From contig JAOEIQ010000001.1 of the NCBI GenBank assembly GCA_026162565.1, forward strand, positions 372,001 to 436,000: a DNA stretch of 64,000 nucleotides, written 5' to 3'. The notes below the pieces were generated by a model that was not told the DNA's origin, made no database searches, and saw only the letters and a program-made list of their open reading frames with translations. The position numbers and the translations under genes were made by a program. Origin of the DNA: Flavobacteriaceae bacterium NBU2973 (GTDB lineage: Bacteria; Bacteroidota; Bacteroidia; Flavobacteriales; Flavobacteriaceae). Shown here piece by piece: positions 18,936 through 29,128 of this stretch; the stretch's first letter is position 1, and every line of letters begins with the position of its first letter.

Positions 18936-21290
18936 ATGAATAGAGCTACAAAATTATTGATGCTAATTACTATTAACATTAGCTCTTTACTTTTTTCGCA
19001 AGACTTTTCTCAATCGTGGAGAGCTCATTTTTCGTATTCTAATATTGTTGACTTAACTAAAAGTGAAGATAAATTGTATGCTGCAGCAGAGAATGCAATC
19101 TTTATATATGACCCCTTGAGTCAAGAAGAAGCGACATTAACCACTGTAAATGGATTAACAGGAGATAATATTTCAAGAATTTATTTTAGTGAAATATATG
19201 AGTTGTTGGTTATAGGTTATGATAATGGATTAATTCAAATATATAATGAAAACGATGACGAGATCATTACAATAGTAGATATAGTTGATAAATTAACAAT
19301 TCCACCAGACAGAAAAACAATAAACCACTTTAATGAATTTAATGAGTTTTTATACATAGCGTCAGACTTTGGAATTTCAGTTTATAATTTAGAACGTTTA
19401 GAGTTTGATGACACTTACTTTATTGGTAATGGAGGTGCCCAAATAGCTGTTGAACAAACAGCTATATCAGAAGGTTTTATATATGCAGCATGTTTAAATG
19501 GTAATGGTCTAAGAAGAGCAGACATTACAAATGAAAACCTAATTGACTTTCAATTTTGGCAAACTTTTGTAACGGATGATTTTAGAGGAGTTGTTAATAG
19601 CTCCAGTAAAACATATGCCTTAAGAAGCGATAATAATGTTTTTGAAATTACAGACAGTGGAATAGTGTTAGTAGAATCGTATAATCAAACCCCTAATGAT
19701 TTTAGAAATTCTTCTCTAAATATAACTACCACTCTAAATAATCAAAGTAATGTTTATGACAATGATTTTCTCATAACTACCCAAATTAATAAAACAGATT
19801 ATGAAGAAATTGATCAGTTAACTCAATTTAATGCAACAGACACCATTGGAGATTTTATATATATAGCTACCAATAATTCGGGTGTTCTAGAATTTAATAT
19901 AAACGATTTAACCGTTTTTAATATTATATTACCTTCTGGGCCTATTTCAAATGAGGCTTTTTCTATTGAAGCATTACCAAATGGGGTTTGGGTGAGCTTT
20001 GGAGATTACACTAGGAGTTTTAATCCCTCTCCGACTAAAAGAGAAGGATTAAGCCGATTGATTGAAGAAGAATGGACTAATATTCCTTACGATAGTGTTT
20101 TTAATGCGGTTAACTTAAATACTATATCAATCAACCCATTTAATCAAAATCAAATTTTTGTTTCTTCTTTCCAGAATGGAATACTTGAAGTTAATGATGA
20201 TTCTCCTACAATCTTATTTGATGATACAAATAGTGGTTTAGAATCTTTTATTAATCCAAATAACCCTAATTCCTTTAGTATTAGAACATGTGCATCTACT
20301 TTTGATAGAGAAGGGCTTTTATGGTCTATGACAGGAAGGGTTAGATTTCCGCTTAAATCTTATGATCCCTCATCTAATGCCTGGCAGTCTTTTGATTTTA
20401 GTAGTATTCTTCCCAATCCGTTTAATAGTGAATTAGGTTATAGAGATATAGATAACTCTGGTAATAAATGGATAGGAGGCTTGAGGCTTGGCTTTATAGG
20501 ATTTCGACAATCTGATGGATTAGTAAAAAACATTACTTCAGAAGAAAATAATTTACCAAATTCTGCTATCAATTCTGTAAAAGTTGATGATAGAAATCAA
20601 GTATGGATTGGTACAGCTAAAGGTTTAAGAGTATTGTTTAATCCGGATAGTTTTTTTGAAGACGATAATCCGCAATTAAGTTCTATAATAATTTTAGAAG
20701 ATGGCTTAGCTCAAGAATTACTTTTCCAACAATTTGTGACTGATATAGAAGTTGATGGCTCAAACAATAAATGGATAGCAACCGCTGATGTAGGTGTGTT
20801 TTATGTTTCAGAAGATGGGCAAGAGACTATTTTTCATTTTACAAAAGATAACTCTCCTATTCCATCAAATAACGTAGTTGATGTATCTATTGATGAAACA
20901 GATGGAACAGTTTATATAGCAACAACCAATGGTTTAGTCTCTTTTAAATCTGGAAGTTCAAAACCAGTAGAAGATCTAGAAACTGCTTTTGTTTTTCCAA
21001 ATCCAGTGAGACCTGGATATAATTTTGTAGACGAAAAAATAAAGATTAAAGACATCAGCGATAATGTAAACATTAAAATTACAGACATTGAAGGAAATTT
21101 AGTTGCTGAAGCGGAGTCTAACACAAACTTAAGAAATAGAGGCTATAATTTAGAGATAGATGGTGGTACCGCTTTTTGGAATGGAAAAAATCTTTTTGGT
21201 AGAAAGGTGTCGTCCGGAGTTTATCTTATTATGCTTACAGATTTAGATACTATAGAAACAAAAGTTTTAAAACTAATGGTTGTGCGTTAA
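18936..21290 (+). CDS. porZ: Type IX secretion protein PorZ-like (beta-propeller plus CTD)
   Basis: The 784-residue protein has a signal peptide ending near residue 22 (SSLLFSQDFSQSW). Two-component-regulator-type propeller blades follow, recognisable by NKWIGGLRLGF, NQVWIGTAKGLRVLF and NNKWIATADVGVFYV. The C-terminal ~95 residues (AFVFPNPVRPGYNF through SGVYLIMLTD) form a T9SS-type sorting domain. Length and layout match PorZ of Porphyromonas gingivalis, the component of the cell-surface attachment complex that delivers A-LPS to sortase PorU. Homologues were long mislabelled ABC transporter substrate-binding proteins. Start of a porZ-recO-TonB receptor operon: recO begins one base after its stop. 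Confidence 0.88.
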   Translation: MNRATKLLMLITINISSLLFSQDFSQSWRAHFSYSNIVDLTKSEDKLYAAAENAIFIYDPLSQEEATLTTVNGLTGDNISRIYFSEIYELLVIGYDNGLIQIYNENDDEIITIVDIVDKLTIPPDRKTINHFNEFNEFLYIASDFGISVYNLERLEFDDTYFIGNGGAQIAVEQTAISEGFIYAACLNGNGLRRADITNENLIDFQFWQTFVTDDFRGVVNSSSKTYALRSDNNVFEITDSGIVLVESYNQTPNDFRNSSLNITTTLNNQSNVYDNDFLITTQINKTDYEEIDQLTQFNATDTIGDFIYIATNNSGVLEFNINDLTVFNIILPSGPISNEAFSIEALPNGVWVSFGDYTRSFNPSPTKREGLSRLIEEEWTNIPYDSVFNAVNLNTISINPFNQNQIFVSSFQNGILEVNDDSPTILFDDTNSGLESFINPNNPNSFSIRTCASTFDREGLLWSMTGRVRFPLKSYDPSSNAWQSFDFSSILPNPFNSELGYRDIDNSGNKWIGGLRLGFIGFRQSDGLVKNITSEENNLPNSAINSVKVDDRNQVWIGTAKGLRVLFNPDSFFEDDNPQLSSIIILEDGLAQELLFQQFVTDIEVDGSNNKWIATADVGVFYVSEDGQETIFHFTKDNSPIPSNNVVDVSIDETDGTVYIATTNGLVSFKSGSSKPVEDLETAFVFPNPVRPGYNFVDEKIKIKDISDNVNIKITDIEGNLVAEAESNTNLRNRGYNLEIDGGTAFWNGKNLFGRKVSSGVYLIMLTDLDTIETKVLKLMVVR

Positions 21291-21291
21291 T

Positions 21292-22008
21292 ATGTTCATT
21301 TCAACACAAGCAATTGTTTTATCAAAACTTAAATTTAGTGACAAAGATTTAATAGTTAAGTGTTATACTAAAGAGAAAGGTATAGTAAGCTATTTGATAA
21401 AAAATATATTCTCAAAGAAGTCAAAATTTAGTATTGCCTATTTTCAAGAATTATCGCTACTAGAAATTCAGACAAATTACAAAGAAGGAAGATCACTTCA
21501 ATACATCAAAGAAGCTAAACTTTTAGCTCCCTATAAAACGCTTCAAACTAATCTGATAAAGAGCACTTTAGTCATGTTTTTATCTGAAGTGTTATCTAAT
21601 ATACTTCGTGAGGAAGAACCTCAAGAAAATCTTTATGAATTCTTGAAAACAGCTTTTTTACTATTAGACGAAGAAGTTTCTATTTCTAATTTCCACATAT
21701 TATTTTTATTAGAGCTTACAAAATACTTAGGCTTCTATCCTGAAACAACAAATCTGGATTTAGCGTATTTTGATTTGTTAGAAGGGAAGTTTCAAGAAAA
21801 ATCAACCAGTGAATATTGTGTTAAAAATGAAAATTTGATGGTATTAAAAAGAGCTTTAGGCATAAAATTTGATGCTTTTAGTGAAATTAAATTTTCTAAC
21901 AACCAAAGACAATCGCTTTTAAATATGATATTACTTTATTTTCAATTACATTTGGGCGATTTTAAAAAGCCGAAGTCTTTGGCTGTACTAAACCAAGTTT
22001 TTAACTAG
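21292..22008 (+). CDS. recO: DNA repair protein RecO
   Basis: RecO anneals single strands and loads RecA with RecR. The ATG at 21292 is chosen over a TTG at 21280 inside porZ because MFISTQAIVLSKLKFSDKDL is the typical RecO N-terminal OB-fold start (IVLSxxxxSExDLIV). The protein is 238 residues, with the helical domain holding FLSEVLSNILREEEP near residue 96. No zinc-finger cysteines are seen, as in many Bacteroidota RecO. It is one base after porZ and four bases before the TonB receptor gene, so translation of the three is probably coupled. Confidence 0.93.
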   Translation: MFISTQAIVLSKLKFSDKDLIVKCYTKEKGIVSYLIKNIFSKKSKFSIAYFQELSLLEIQTNYKEGRSLQYIKEAKLLAPYKTLQTNLIKSTLVMFLSEVLSNILREEEPQENLYEFLKTAFLLLDEEVSISNFHILFLLELTKYLGFYPETTNLDLAYFDLLEGKFQEKSTSEYCVKNENLMVLKRALGIKFDAFSEIKFSNNQRQSLLNMILLYFQLHLGDFKKPKSLAVLNQVFN

Positions 22009-22012
22009 TTTA

Positions 22013-24418
22013 ATGAGACTATTTTTCTTATTTTTTTTCATAGTCGTATATAATAGCGTTCAATCTCAACAAATCACTGTGTTAAGCGAAGTTGATGGAG
22101 CTCCTATTGTTGGAGCTGTATTATACAATAATGCTAAAACAAAAAGTGCTGTTACAGATATATATGGAAAAGTGGCTATCGATAAGTTTGATAGAAACGA
22201 ACTCATAAATTTTCAGCATGTTTCTTTTCATAGAGTATCTTTTTTTAAAACCGAAATTAGCAATCAATTAGTTTATCTAAAACCAAATCAGCAAAGTCTA
22301 GATGAAATTGTAATTTCTGCTTCCAGATTCAAGCAAGATAAACGTGATGTGCCTCAAAAAATTAAGAGCATAAAAACTAAAGATATAGAACTTGCAAACC
22401 CTCAAACAAGTGCTGACCTGTTATTATCCAGTGGCCAAGTTTTTATTCAAAAAAGTCAATTAGGAGGTGGAAGCCCTGTTATAAGAGGTTTTTCTACAAA
22501 TAGATTATTATTATCTGTAGATAATGTTAGAATGAATAATGCCATTTTCAGGTCAGGTAATGTTCAGAATGTTATTTCAATTGATCCATTTTCAATTGAT
22601 AACACAGAAGTTATTTTGGGTGCAGGATCAGTAATTTATGGTAGTGACGCTGTTGGAGGTGTTATGAATTTTTATACGCGAAAACCAAGGTTATCTTACA
22701 AGGACTCATTAACTTTTAATGGGAATGCTCTTTTGCGTTATGCATCTGCTAGTAATGAGAAAACAGCTCATGTAGATTTTAACTTTGGATTAAAAAAATG
22801 GGCTTTTTTAACAAGTGTTAGCTTTACAGATTTTGATGATTTAAAAATGGGCAGCCATGGTCCTGATGAATACCTAAGACCTGAATATGTTAAAACTATT
22901 AATGGTGAAGACATTATAGTTGCCAATAGAGACACTAGAATTCAAAAATTTTCGGGGTATAACCAGATTAATTTTTTACAAAAAGCACGATATGAAGCAA
23001 GTGATAACTTGTATTTTGATTTAGGGCTCTATTATACTTCAACTTCAGATTATCCTAGATATGATAGGTTAATTAGGTATAGAAACGATACACTTCGTTC
23101 TGCTGAATGGAATTATGGGCCACAAAAATGGCTAATGGCAAATTTTCAAGTTACCAAATTAAGCAGTACGTCTAATCTTTATGATAAGATGAAACTAACT
23201 TCTGCATATCAAAAATTTCAGGAAAGTAGAATAGATAGAGACTTTCAATCTGTTATTAGAAACACGTCAGAAGAAGTAGTGAATGCGTTGTCATTTAATG
23301 CAGATTTCGAGAAAAAATTGAGTGATAAATCAAATCTATTTTATGGTATTGAATATGTTTACAATAAAGTATACTCTGATGCTGAAGAAACAGATATTTC
23401 TACTGGAAACGTATCTCCATATGTAACACGCTATCCTGATGGATCAGACTGGCAATCAATTGCTGCTTATTCTAGCTTTAAGTATAAACCAAACCCAAAA
23501 TTTGTTCTTCAAACAGGGCTGCGCTATAATCAAGTAATAGTAAATGCAAATTTTGAAGAAGAAAATCAATTTTTAAACCTTCCTTTTAATGAAACTAAAG
23601 TAAACACAGGTGCTTTAACTGGAACTGCTGGAATAACTTGGTCTCCGAATAAAACAATACAATGGAAAGCTAATGCTTCAACTGCCTTTAGAGCTCCAAA
23701 TATAGATGATGTAGGTAAAGTGTTTGATTCTGAACCAGGATCGGTTGTCGTACCTAATAACAATCTAAAGCCTGAATATGCTATTGCAGGAGATTTAGGC
23801 TTAAGACTCAACTTTAATGATAAAATTACTTTAGATGTTGCTACCTACTACACCTATTTAAGAGATGCTTTGGTTAGAAAAGACTTCAATTTAAATGGTG
23901 AAACTCAAATTATTTATAATGGAGAGTTAAGTAATGTACAAGCAATTCAAAATGCATCTGAAGCACGAATATATGGTTTAGAACTAGGAGCAGAATTTAA
24001 AGTAAATAAAAATTTAAAATTAAACTCTCAATATAACGTTGTAAAAGGAACAGAAGCAAGAGATGGTGATGATGTTCCTGTTAGACATGTAACACCTAGT
24101 TTCGGGACTACACATCTTGTTTGGGAAAATGATAAGTTTACCATTGATGCCTTTTCAGATTATAATGGTGAACTATCCTTTAATCAAATAGCACCATCTG
24201 AAGTAGTAAAAGATTATTTATACGCTTTAGACGAAAACGGGAATCCATACTCACCTTCTTGGTATACATTGAACTTAAGAACAAGATATCAAGTTCTCGA
24301 ATCTTTATCTGTTACTGCTAGTTTAGAAAATATTACAGATCAAAGGTATAGACCTTATTCATCTGGAATAAGTGCTCCAGGTAGAAATTTAATTCTGTCT
24401 TTAAAATATGCATTATAA
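22013..24418 (+). CDS. TonB-dependent outer-membrane receptor (heme/iron type)
   Basis: An 801-residue outer-membrane receptor: signal peptide to about residue 18, a carboxypeptidase-like regulatory domain (about 20-95), the plug (about 105-215, beginning with EIVISASRFKQDKRDVPQKI and containing GGSPVIRGFSTNRLLLSVD and IYGSDAVGGVMNFYTRKP) and a 22-strand barrel ending in GRNLILSLKYAL. The plug signature is like that of heme/hemoglobin or siderophore receptors, but the ligand cannot be told. Placement after porZ and recO with a 4-base gap suggests a shared transcript. Confidence 0.92.
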   Translation: MRLFFLFFFIVVYNSVQSQQITVLSEVDGAPIVGAVLYNNAKTKSAVTDIYGKVAIDKFDRNELINFQHVSFHRVSFFKTEISNQLVYLKPNQQSLDEIVISASRFKQDKRDVPQKIKSIKTKDIELANPQTSADLLLSSGQVFIQKSQLGGGSPVIRGFSTNRLLLSVDNVRMNNAIFRSGNVQNVISIDPFSIDNTEVILGAGSVIYGSDAVGGVMNFYTRKPRLSYKDSLTFNGNALLRYASASNEKTAHVDFNFGLKKWAFLTSVSFTDFDDLKMGSHGPDEYLRPEYVKTINGEDIIVANRDTRIQKFSGYNQINFLQKARYEASDNLYFDLGLYYTSTSDYPRYDRLIRYRNDTLRSAEWNYGPQKWLMANFQVTKLSSTSNLYDKMKLTSAYQKFQESRIDRDFQSVIRNTSEEVVNALSFNADFEKKLSDKSNLFYGIEYVYNKVYSDAEETDISTGNVSPYVTRYPDGSDWQSIAAYSSFKYKPNPKFVLQTGLRYNQVIVNANFEEENQFLNLPFNETKVNTGALTGTAGITWSPNKTIQWKANASTAFRAPNIDDVGKVFDSEPGSVVVPNNNLKPEYAIAGDLGLRLNFNDKITLDVATYYTYLRDALVRKDFNLNGETQIIYNGELSNVQAIQNASEARIYGLELGAEFKVNKNLKLNSQYNVVKGTEARDGDDVPVRHVTPSFGTTHLVWENDKFTIDAFSDYNGELSFNQIAPSEVVKDYLYALDENGNPYSPSWYTLNLRTRYQVLESLSVTASLENITDQRYRPYSSGISAPGRNLILSLKYAL

Positions 24419-24419
24419 A

Positions 24420-24449
24420 AAAGCCTTCAATTAATGTATGAAGGCTTTT
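24420..24449. terminator. Terminator between the TonB receptor and the T9SS giant
   Basis: AAAGCCTTCA (24420-24429) pairs with TGAAGGCTTT (24439-24448) with A- and T-runs on both sides; it can serve both converging genes. Confidence 0.85.
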
Positions 24450-24468
24450 ACTTTTATGTATATGAAAT

Positions 24469-27400
24469 TTACTTTTGTTTTATGGCTTTTTTAATTAGAG
24501 TTCTACCATCGTCTAATTGCACTTTTGCAATGTAAGCAGTTTGACTTAAAGCGGATAAATCATAGATAGTAGAGCTTCCTTCTTCAACATTAAAGTTGTA
24601 AACAGACTTTCCAGTCAAATCAATAATCTCAATAGAAGAAATTTGTAAGTTATTAGAAACTTTAAATTCTACTTTATTTGAAGTATGTTCTATAATGGTT
24701 AAAGAATTTGGGTTTAAATTGTTATTAATAAGTGATAAGGTATCGTCATTAAATACAATTTCAAAACGATCATTAAATTCGCCAACTTCAGATGTAAAGT
24801 TGTAGTCGCCTTCTTTTAGATTATGAACCGTATTTTCATAATTATCTTTAATAAAGATAGTATTGTCTTCAAGGAAAGAACCTTCAAATTGCTCTAAAGA
24901 AAAAGTAAATATAGTTGCCTCTTCAATACTTGTTTTAAAACCAACAGGAATAACCTCATCTGTATTTAAACTATTGATGTTTTTTCCTTGTATTGCGAAT
25001 TTTTTTAATTCTATATTTTCAATTTCAGTATAGATAATAGCTTGAACTCCTGTTGATATATTCCTAGTTGCATCGTAGGAGAATCCATCAAAACCACTTG
25101 TTGCTCCTTCAACGTATGCTACTAATATTTGATTAAATATGCCATTATCAGAAGTAAGATTCAGCCATAGTCTATTAGGATCGATATTATTGTCAGAATC
25201 AAGAGATGTAGTATTGTTAGGTTCAAAAAATTGAGCGTTGTTAGCAGTACTCCTAAAAGCATTTTTAAATACTAGATCACCATTGTTTAAGCCTTTAACA
25301 AAAAAGCTTTGACCTGAAGGAATATAAGTATCAGGAATTACTCCAGAACCACCAGCTAAACAACCACTTCCTGTTGTTATAATAGCATAGTCATTTTGAC
25401 TGAAGTTTAAAATTTCATTACCGTTAGTATCTGCATCTGGAGGTGTTGAATGTGACCATAAATAAGCACAACCATCTATTAGATTTGCATTGTCATATGT
25501 AGAATCTGAATATCCGTGAAAAGCAATAAAATCTATCGCTCCAGGATAAGGATTTCCTATTAAGTTCCAATCGTTATCTCCTACCACAGAATTTATAATT
25601 ATTTCAGGAGTTATATCTCCAGTATTGAAAGGTCCTGTAAATGTCGCAGTACCAATCAGTGGATAAGTAGCAGGTGGTGGTGGATTAGGATTATAAGTAG
25701 CCGCATAACCAACACCTTCTATCATTGTACTAAAAGCTCCACTGGCTTCTGTCCAGTCATCACCTTCATCATCAATATCATCTACTCCAGCACCAGCTTG
25801 CATTGTATTGTCATTGCCAGTTTCATAAAAGGCATCATTATAGTTGCTAGAATTAAACCAATAGCGTCTATCAGCAGGAGTTTCAGGAAAAGCGTCTTGA
25901 ACGGTTTCGCCAATAACAGGAGAACTCCAATAGGTATAATCATACCAATTATTTAAAAGGCTCGTATTTTTAAGTACTCTAGTGGTAGCACCTAAATTTG
26001 AAGTAAATGTGCCACTATCATTAACTTGAACAAATGATCCTCGAGATTGAACAGTTAACTCAAAAACATTTGCGTCAGTAGTGAACCCATTAACTAATAC
26101 ATCGTTTTGTACTCTAATGTAAGTATTGTCTGCAACATTTACTTGATTACCAGCATTAATTATTAAATTACAGGCTTCTATATTCCCATTTGTACCTGTA
26201 TTATAATTACCATCAATTACAGCAAGAGTAGAGCTATCGGGAACACTATTTGACCATGTTGTCCCATTCCAAATAGTTCTCTCTACATCAAGTTTAACTG
26301 AAATACTTGGTTCAAAACATGTAGCATTATCCTCTCTTACTCTACAATAATATTGATAGTTTATTTTGTTATACACATTGCTAATGACTAACTCGCTGGT
26401 TCCAGTTCCAGCGTTATTATTAATTGTATTATTTATTATATAATCACCACCAGCTGTAATTAAGTTCCATTGGTCGAGAATTGTATCAAAATAGTACCAC
26501 TCAAAATTTAATTGTCTAGTATCAGCAGGAGAAGATCCATTATAACCTTCAGTAGCATTAACAGTAATAGTTGCTGTATCACATACACCAGCTGGGCTAG
26601 ATTGTGAAATCGAAGGTGTACCACCAGAAAAGCTTGGAGCAATTCCAACCTCACGGCAAGCATTTCCAGAAACAATATTTAAATCTTCATTCCAATCATT
26701 AACATTAAATGAGCTAGATGGTTCTAAAGTTGCATCAACTAAATCGCGTTGATAATAGTAACCAGGATTAGCTGGTGCTAAAAATTGATCGAGTGTAATA
26801 TCCCAATCACTAGTAGAACTATTAAATGTTCTTAATTCAATTGCGTCATCAGCGTTCCATCCAGTGGCAGATATATCAGAATAAGGAGTTTGATAGCCTC
26901 CTGCACCATCACTACAAACGCTTGATGTAATTTTTAATCTAAAGATTTCACCAGGTGCTAATTGCCCTGTAGGAGCATAGAACAAAACAAAATTAGGTGA
27001 CCCAGGATTATAGCTACCATCTCTATAAATTCGATATTCACTTAAGTTTTTAGTTTCATTAGTACCATTAAAAATTGTAATCATTCCCCCATTTCCATAG
27101 TTTACAGGTGTGTCAATGTCATTATTTTCGTCAAATATTTCGTAGAAAAACAAGTCAGTTGGGATAGGATCAAGTGTTGTTTGACAAGCAGTTTCAGATT
27201 CAATAACATCAAAGGCTATATTAGAATCGCAATAAATTGAACCTGGTGTAGTTACTAAAATATCACCATCAGTTGCACCTAGAGGAACTTGAACTATTAA
27301 TTCTGAAGTTGTTTGAGAACTTATTGTTGCCATTACTCCATTAAAAGTTACCATAGTTGACCCATTAAAATCACTTCCACTTATAGTTACGTAAGTACCA

Positions 27401-29025
27401 ACAGGTCCTGAAGAAATGTCGATTGTAGTTGTTACTAAAGGATTTGTACAAGGAGTACAAAATATTATTACATCATCTAAGTACCATGTAGAAAAAGATG
27501 AATTAAATCTGAAAGTTAGATCTGTTTCATTAGAAAGGTCAACACCACCTACATCAGTTAAATCTACATTCTCTATATTTCCAGCAGTAGTAACTGTAAA
27601 TGAATATAGTGAATTCCAAACTCCTGCTCCTATACGATAATCTATCGTTGCAATACTACCATTACCTCCATTACTTGCATCTTGATAAAACTGTAAAGAT
27701 TCAGGGTTATCCACTGAAGGAGTAATCATTGTATCACCACTAGTGAACGCTATACAAGGAGCAGCATTTCCATAATGAGTTATGTCTGAATCTTCAGAGG
27801 TTCCCGAGTTTGTCCAATCACCAAAAGAAACAAAATCTTCACTAATACAAGCTGAATTAAATACACTTAATGTTGCTAAATTTGATACAACATCTGGACA
27901 ACCTACACTACTTACAATAACACGATACATATAACCATTTTGAGATAAAGGAATATTTGTTAAGCTTAATGTATTTGAATTTGTTCCTGTAGAAGTCCAA
28001 ACAATACCATCAGTACTTTCTTCCCATTGAAATGATGAGGCGTTTGTGGTAGTTACAGTAAAATTAGTATTGTCGCCAACAATAACGCTTTGGTCAGATG
28101 GTTCAGTATCTATAGTTGCAGATGTATTTATGGTAGGCGTAAAAGGACCAATTTCACCAATTGACCAGCACATGTTTACTGTATCATAGGCTCTAACATA
28201 ATAGTCTGCCGTTATAAAAACAATTAGTGTATTAGCCGCATCATTTGTCATATCTGTACCACCAGAATTTGGTGTTTGCCAGTAATAAACCACATTAGCT
28301 GGTGCTGAACCCGAAAAACTCAATTCTGATTCGCCACAAACAGTAGTTTCTGAAATTGTTCCAACAGGATCTCCAACAGAGCAAGGAGCAGGACAGTCAC
28401 TAAGAGTAAAAATATTAGAAAATGTTTGTTGTAAGGTATTACTACCTCCAGACCAATTAGTAGAGTCATTGATTGCTGCTAAAATCGAAGCACGAGTTCC
28501 ATTTAATACAGAGCCGTCATAAACAACATTATCAATCTCATTAATAGATACAGCATCGGTTCCATCTGTCAATCCTGGAGGTAAATTACCTTCTGCTGCA
28601 GTTGACCAGCTATTCCCAAAACCATCATTTGCTAAACCTGCAATAAATGTTGGTGATGAATTAGAACCTTGATAAGCTAAAATTGAATCGCCATCACCAT
28701 TAAAATTCAAATCATTGGTTTCAGTGACACTACCAATAGTAGCACTAGGAGCAGTAGTAATAGTTACTATAGTGCCACAACTTACTCCACCACTTGGTGA
28801 TGTCCAAGTAATTGTACCTTCATCACCTCCTAAAGTGTTTTCTTCATTGTCAGTAAAATAGATTATATCACCAGCAGGAATATCATTTAGAGCCAAAAAT
28901 GCAAAGTTATCAACACCATCAGCATTGTATTGAATAAAAGCGATATCGCCAGCAGACAATTGTGCATGAATAGATAAAATTGAGCATAAAAATGCTATTA
29001 ATGCGAGGAGATATTTTTTTATCAT
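24469..29025 (-). CDS. Large secreted multidomain protein with T9SS type A sorting domain
   Basis: A 1518-residue protein with a signal peptide (to about residue 21, SILSIHAQ). An N-terminal region (about 22-215, AGDIAFIQYNADGVDNFAFL) resembles a lamin-tail-like module. Ig-like repeats follow, with VGDNTNFTVTTTNASSFQWE near residue 315, and then a region around FVSFGDWTNSGTSEDSD. An IPT/TIG domain (ISSGPVGTYVTISGSDFNGS) lies near residue 540 and a second lamin-tail-like module near residue 630. Long beta-rich stretches carry WSSPVIGETVQDAFPET. The end is a type A sorting domain finishing in RTLIKKAIKQK. It is exported through T9SS and attached or released at the surface. Catalytic motifs are not seen; an adhesin-like role is inference. 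It is transcribed alone. Confidence 0.88.
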   Translation of the reverse strand: MIKKYLLALIAFLCSILSIHAQLSAGDIAFIQYNADGVDNFAFLALNDIPAGDIIYFTDNEENTLGGDEGTITWTSPSGGVSCGTIVTITTAPSATIGSVTETNDLNFNGDGDSILAYQGSNSSPTFIAGLANDGFGNSWSTAAEGNLPPGLTDGTDAVSINEIDNVVYDGSVLNGTRASILAAINDSTNWSGGSNTLQQTFSNIFTLSDCPAPCSVGDPVGTISETTVCGESELSFSGSAPANVVYYWQTPNSGGTDMTNDAANTLIVFITADYYVRAYDTVNMCWSIGEIGPFTPTINTSATIDTEPSDQSVIVGDNTNFTVTTTNASSFQWEESTDGIVWTSTGTNSNTLSLTNIPLSQNGYMYRVIVSSVGCPDVVSNLATLSVFNSACISEDFVSFGDWTNSGTSEDSDITHYGNAAPCIAFTSGDTMITPSVDNPESLQFYQDASNGGNGSIATIDYRIGAGVWNSLYSFTVTTAGNIENVDLTDVGGVDLSNETDLTFRFNSSFSTWYLDDVIIFCTPCTNPLVTTTIDISSGPVGTYVTISGSDFNGSTMVTFNGVMATISSQTTSELIVQVPLGATDGDILVTTPGSIYCDSNIAFDVIESETACQTTLDPIPTDLFFYEIFDENNDIDTPVNYGNGGMITIFNGTNETKNLSEYRIYRDGSYNPGSPNFVLFYAPTGQLAPGEIFRLKITSSVCSDGAGGYQTPYSDISATGWNADDAIELRTFNSSTSDWDITLDQFLAPANPGYYYQRDLVDATLEPSSSFNVNDWNEDLNIVSGNACREVGIAPSFSGGTPSISQSSPAGVCDTATITVNATEGYNGSSPADTRQLNFEWYYFDTILDQWNLITAGGDYIINNTINNNAGTGTSELVISNVYNKINYQYYCRVREDNATCFEPSISVKLDVERTIWNGTTWSNSVPDSSTLAVIDGNYNTGTNGNIEACNLIINAGNQVNVADNTYIRVQNDVLVNGFTTDANVFELTVQSRGSFVQVNDSGTFTSNLGATTRVLKNTSLLNNWYDYTYWSSPVIGETVQDAFPETPADRRYWFNSSNYNDAFYETGNDNTMQAGAGVDDIDDEGDDWTEASGAFSTMIEGVGYAATYNPNPPPPATYPLIGTATFTGPFNTGDITPEIIINSVVGDNDWNLIGNPYPGAIDFIAFHGYSDSTYDNANLIDGCAYLWSHSTPPDADTNGNEILNFSQNDYAIITTGSGCLAGGSGVIPDTYIPSGQSFFVKGLNNGDLVFKNAFRSTANNAQFFEPNNTTSLDSDNNIDPNRLWLNLTSDNGIFNQILVAYVEGATSGFDGFSYDATRNISTGVQAIIYTEIENIELKKFAIQGKNINSLNTDEVIPVGFKTSIEEATIFTFSLEQFEGSFLEDNTIFIKDNYENTVHNLKEGDYNFTSEVGEFNDRFEIVFNDDTLSLINNNLNPNSLTIIEHTSNKVEFKVSNNLQISSIEIIDLTGKSVYNFNVEEGSSTIYDLSALSQTAYIAKVQLDDGRTLIKKAIKQK

Positions 29026-29051
29026 AGGGAAAATGCTATTAAAAAACCATG

Positions 29052-29059
29052 CAAATTTA
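29052..29059 (-). promoter_or_regulatory. -7 promoter box TAAATTTG for the T9SS giant
   Basis: Exact TAnnTTTG on the minus strand 26 bases before the start; a CTTG (29082-29079) lies exactly 19 bases further upstream. Confidence 0.6.
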
Positions 29060-29128
29060 TTGTAAAAAGCTTAAAATTCAAGCATTTAAAGATACCGTTT
29101 TATTAACAAAACATTATTAAATTGCCAT

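Noticed and set aside
27416-27640. Plus-strand open frame inside the T9SS giant gene
   Set aside because: It is a shadow of the minus-strand coding frame, with no signal or recognisable domain; the same applies to open frames opposite recX, dnaE2, panC and the antiporter gene.
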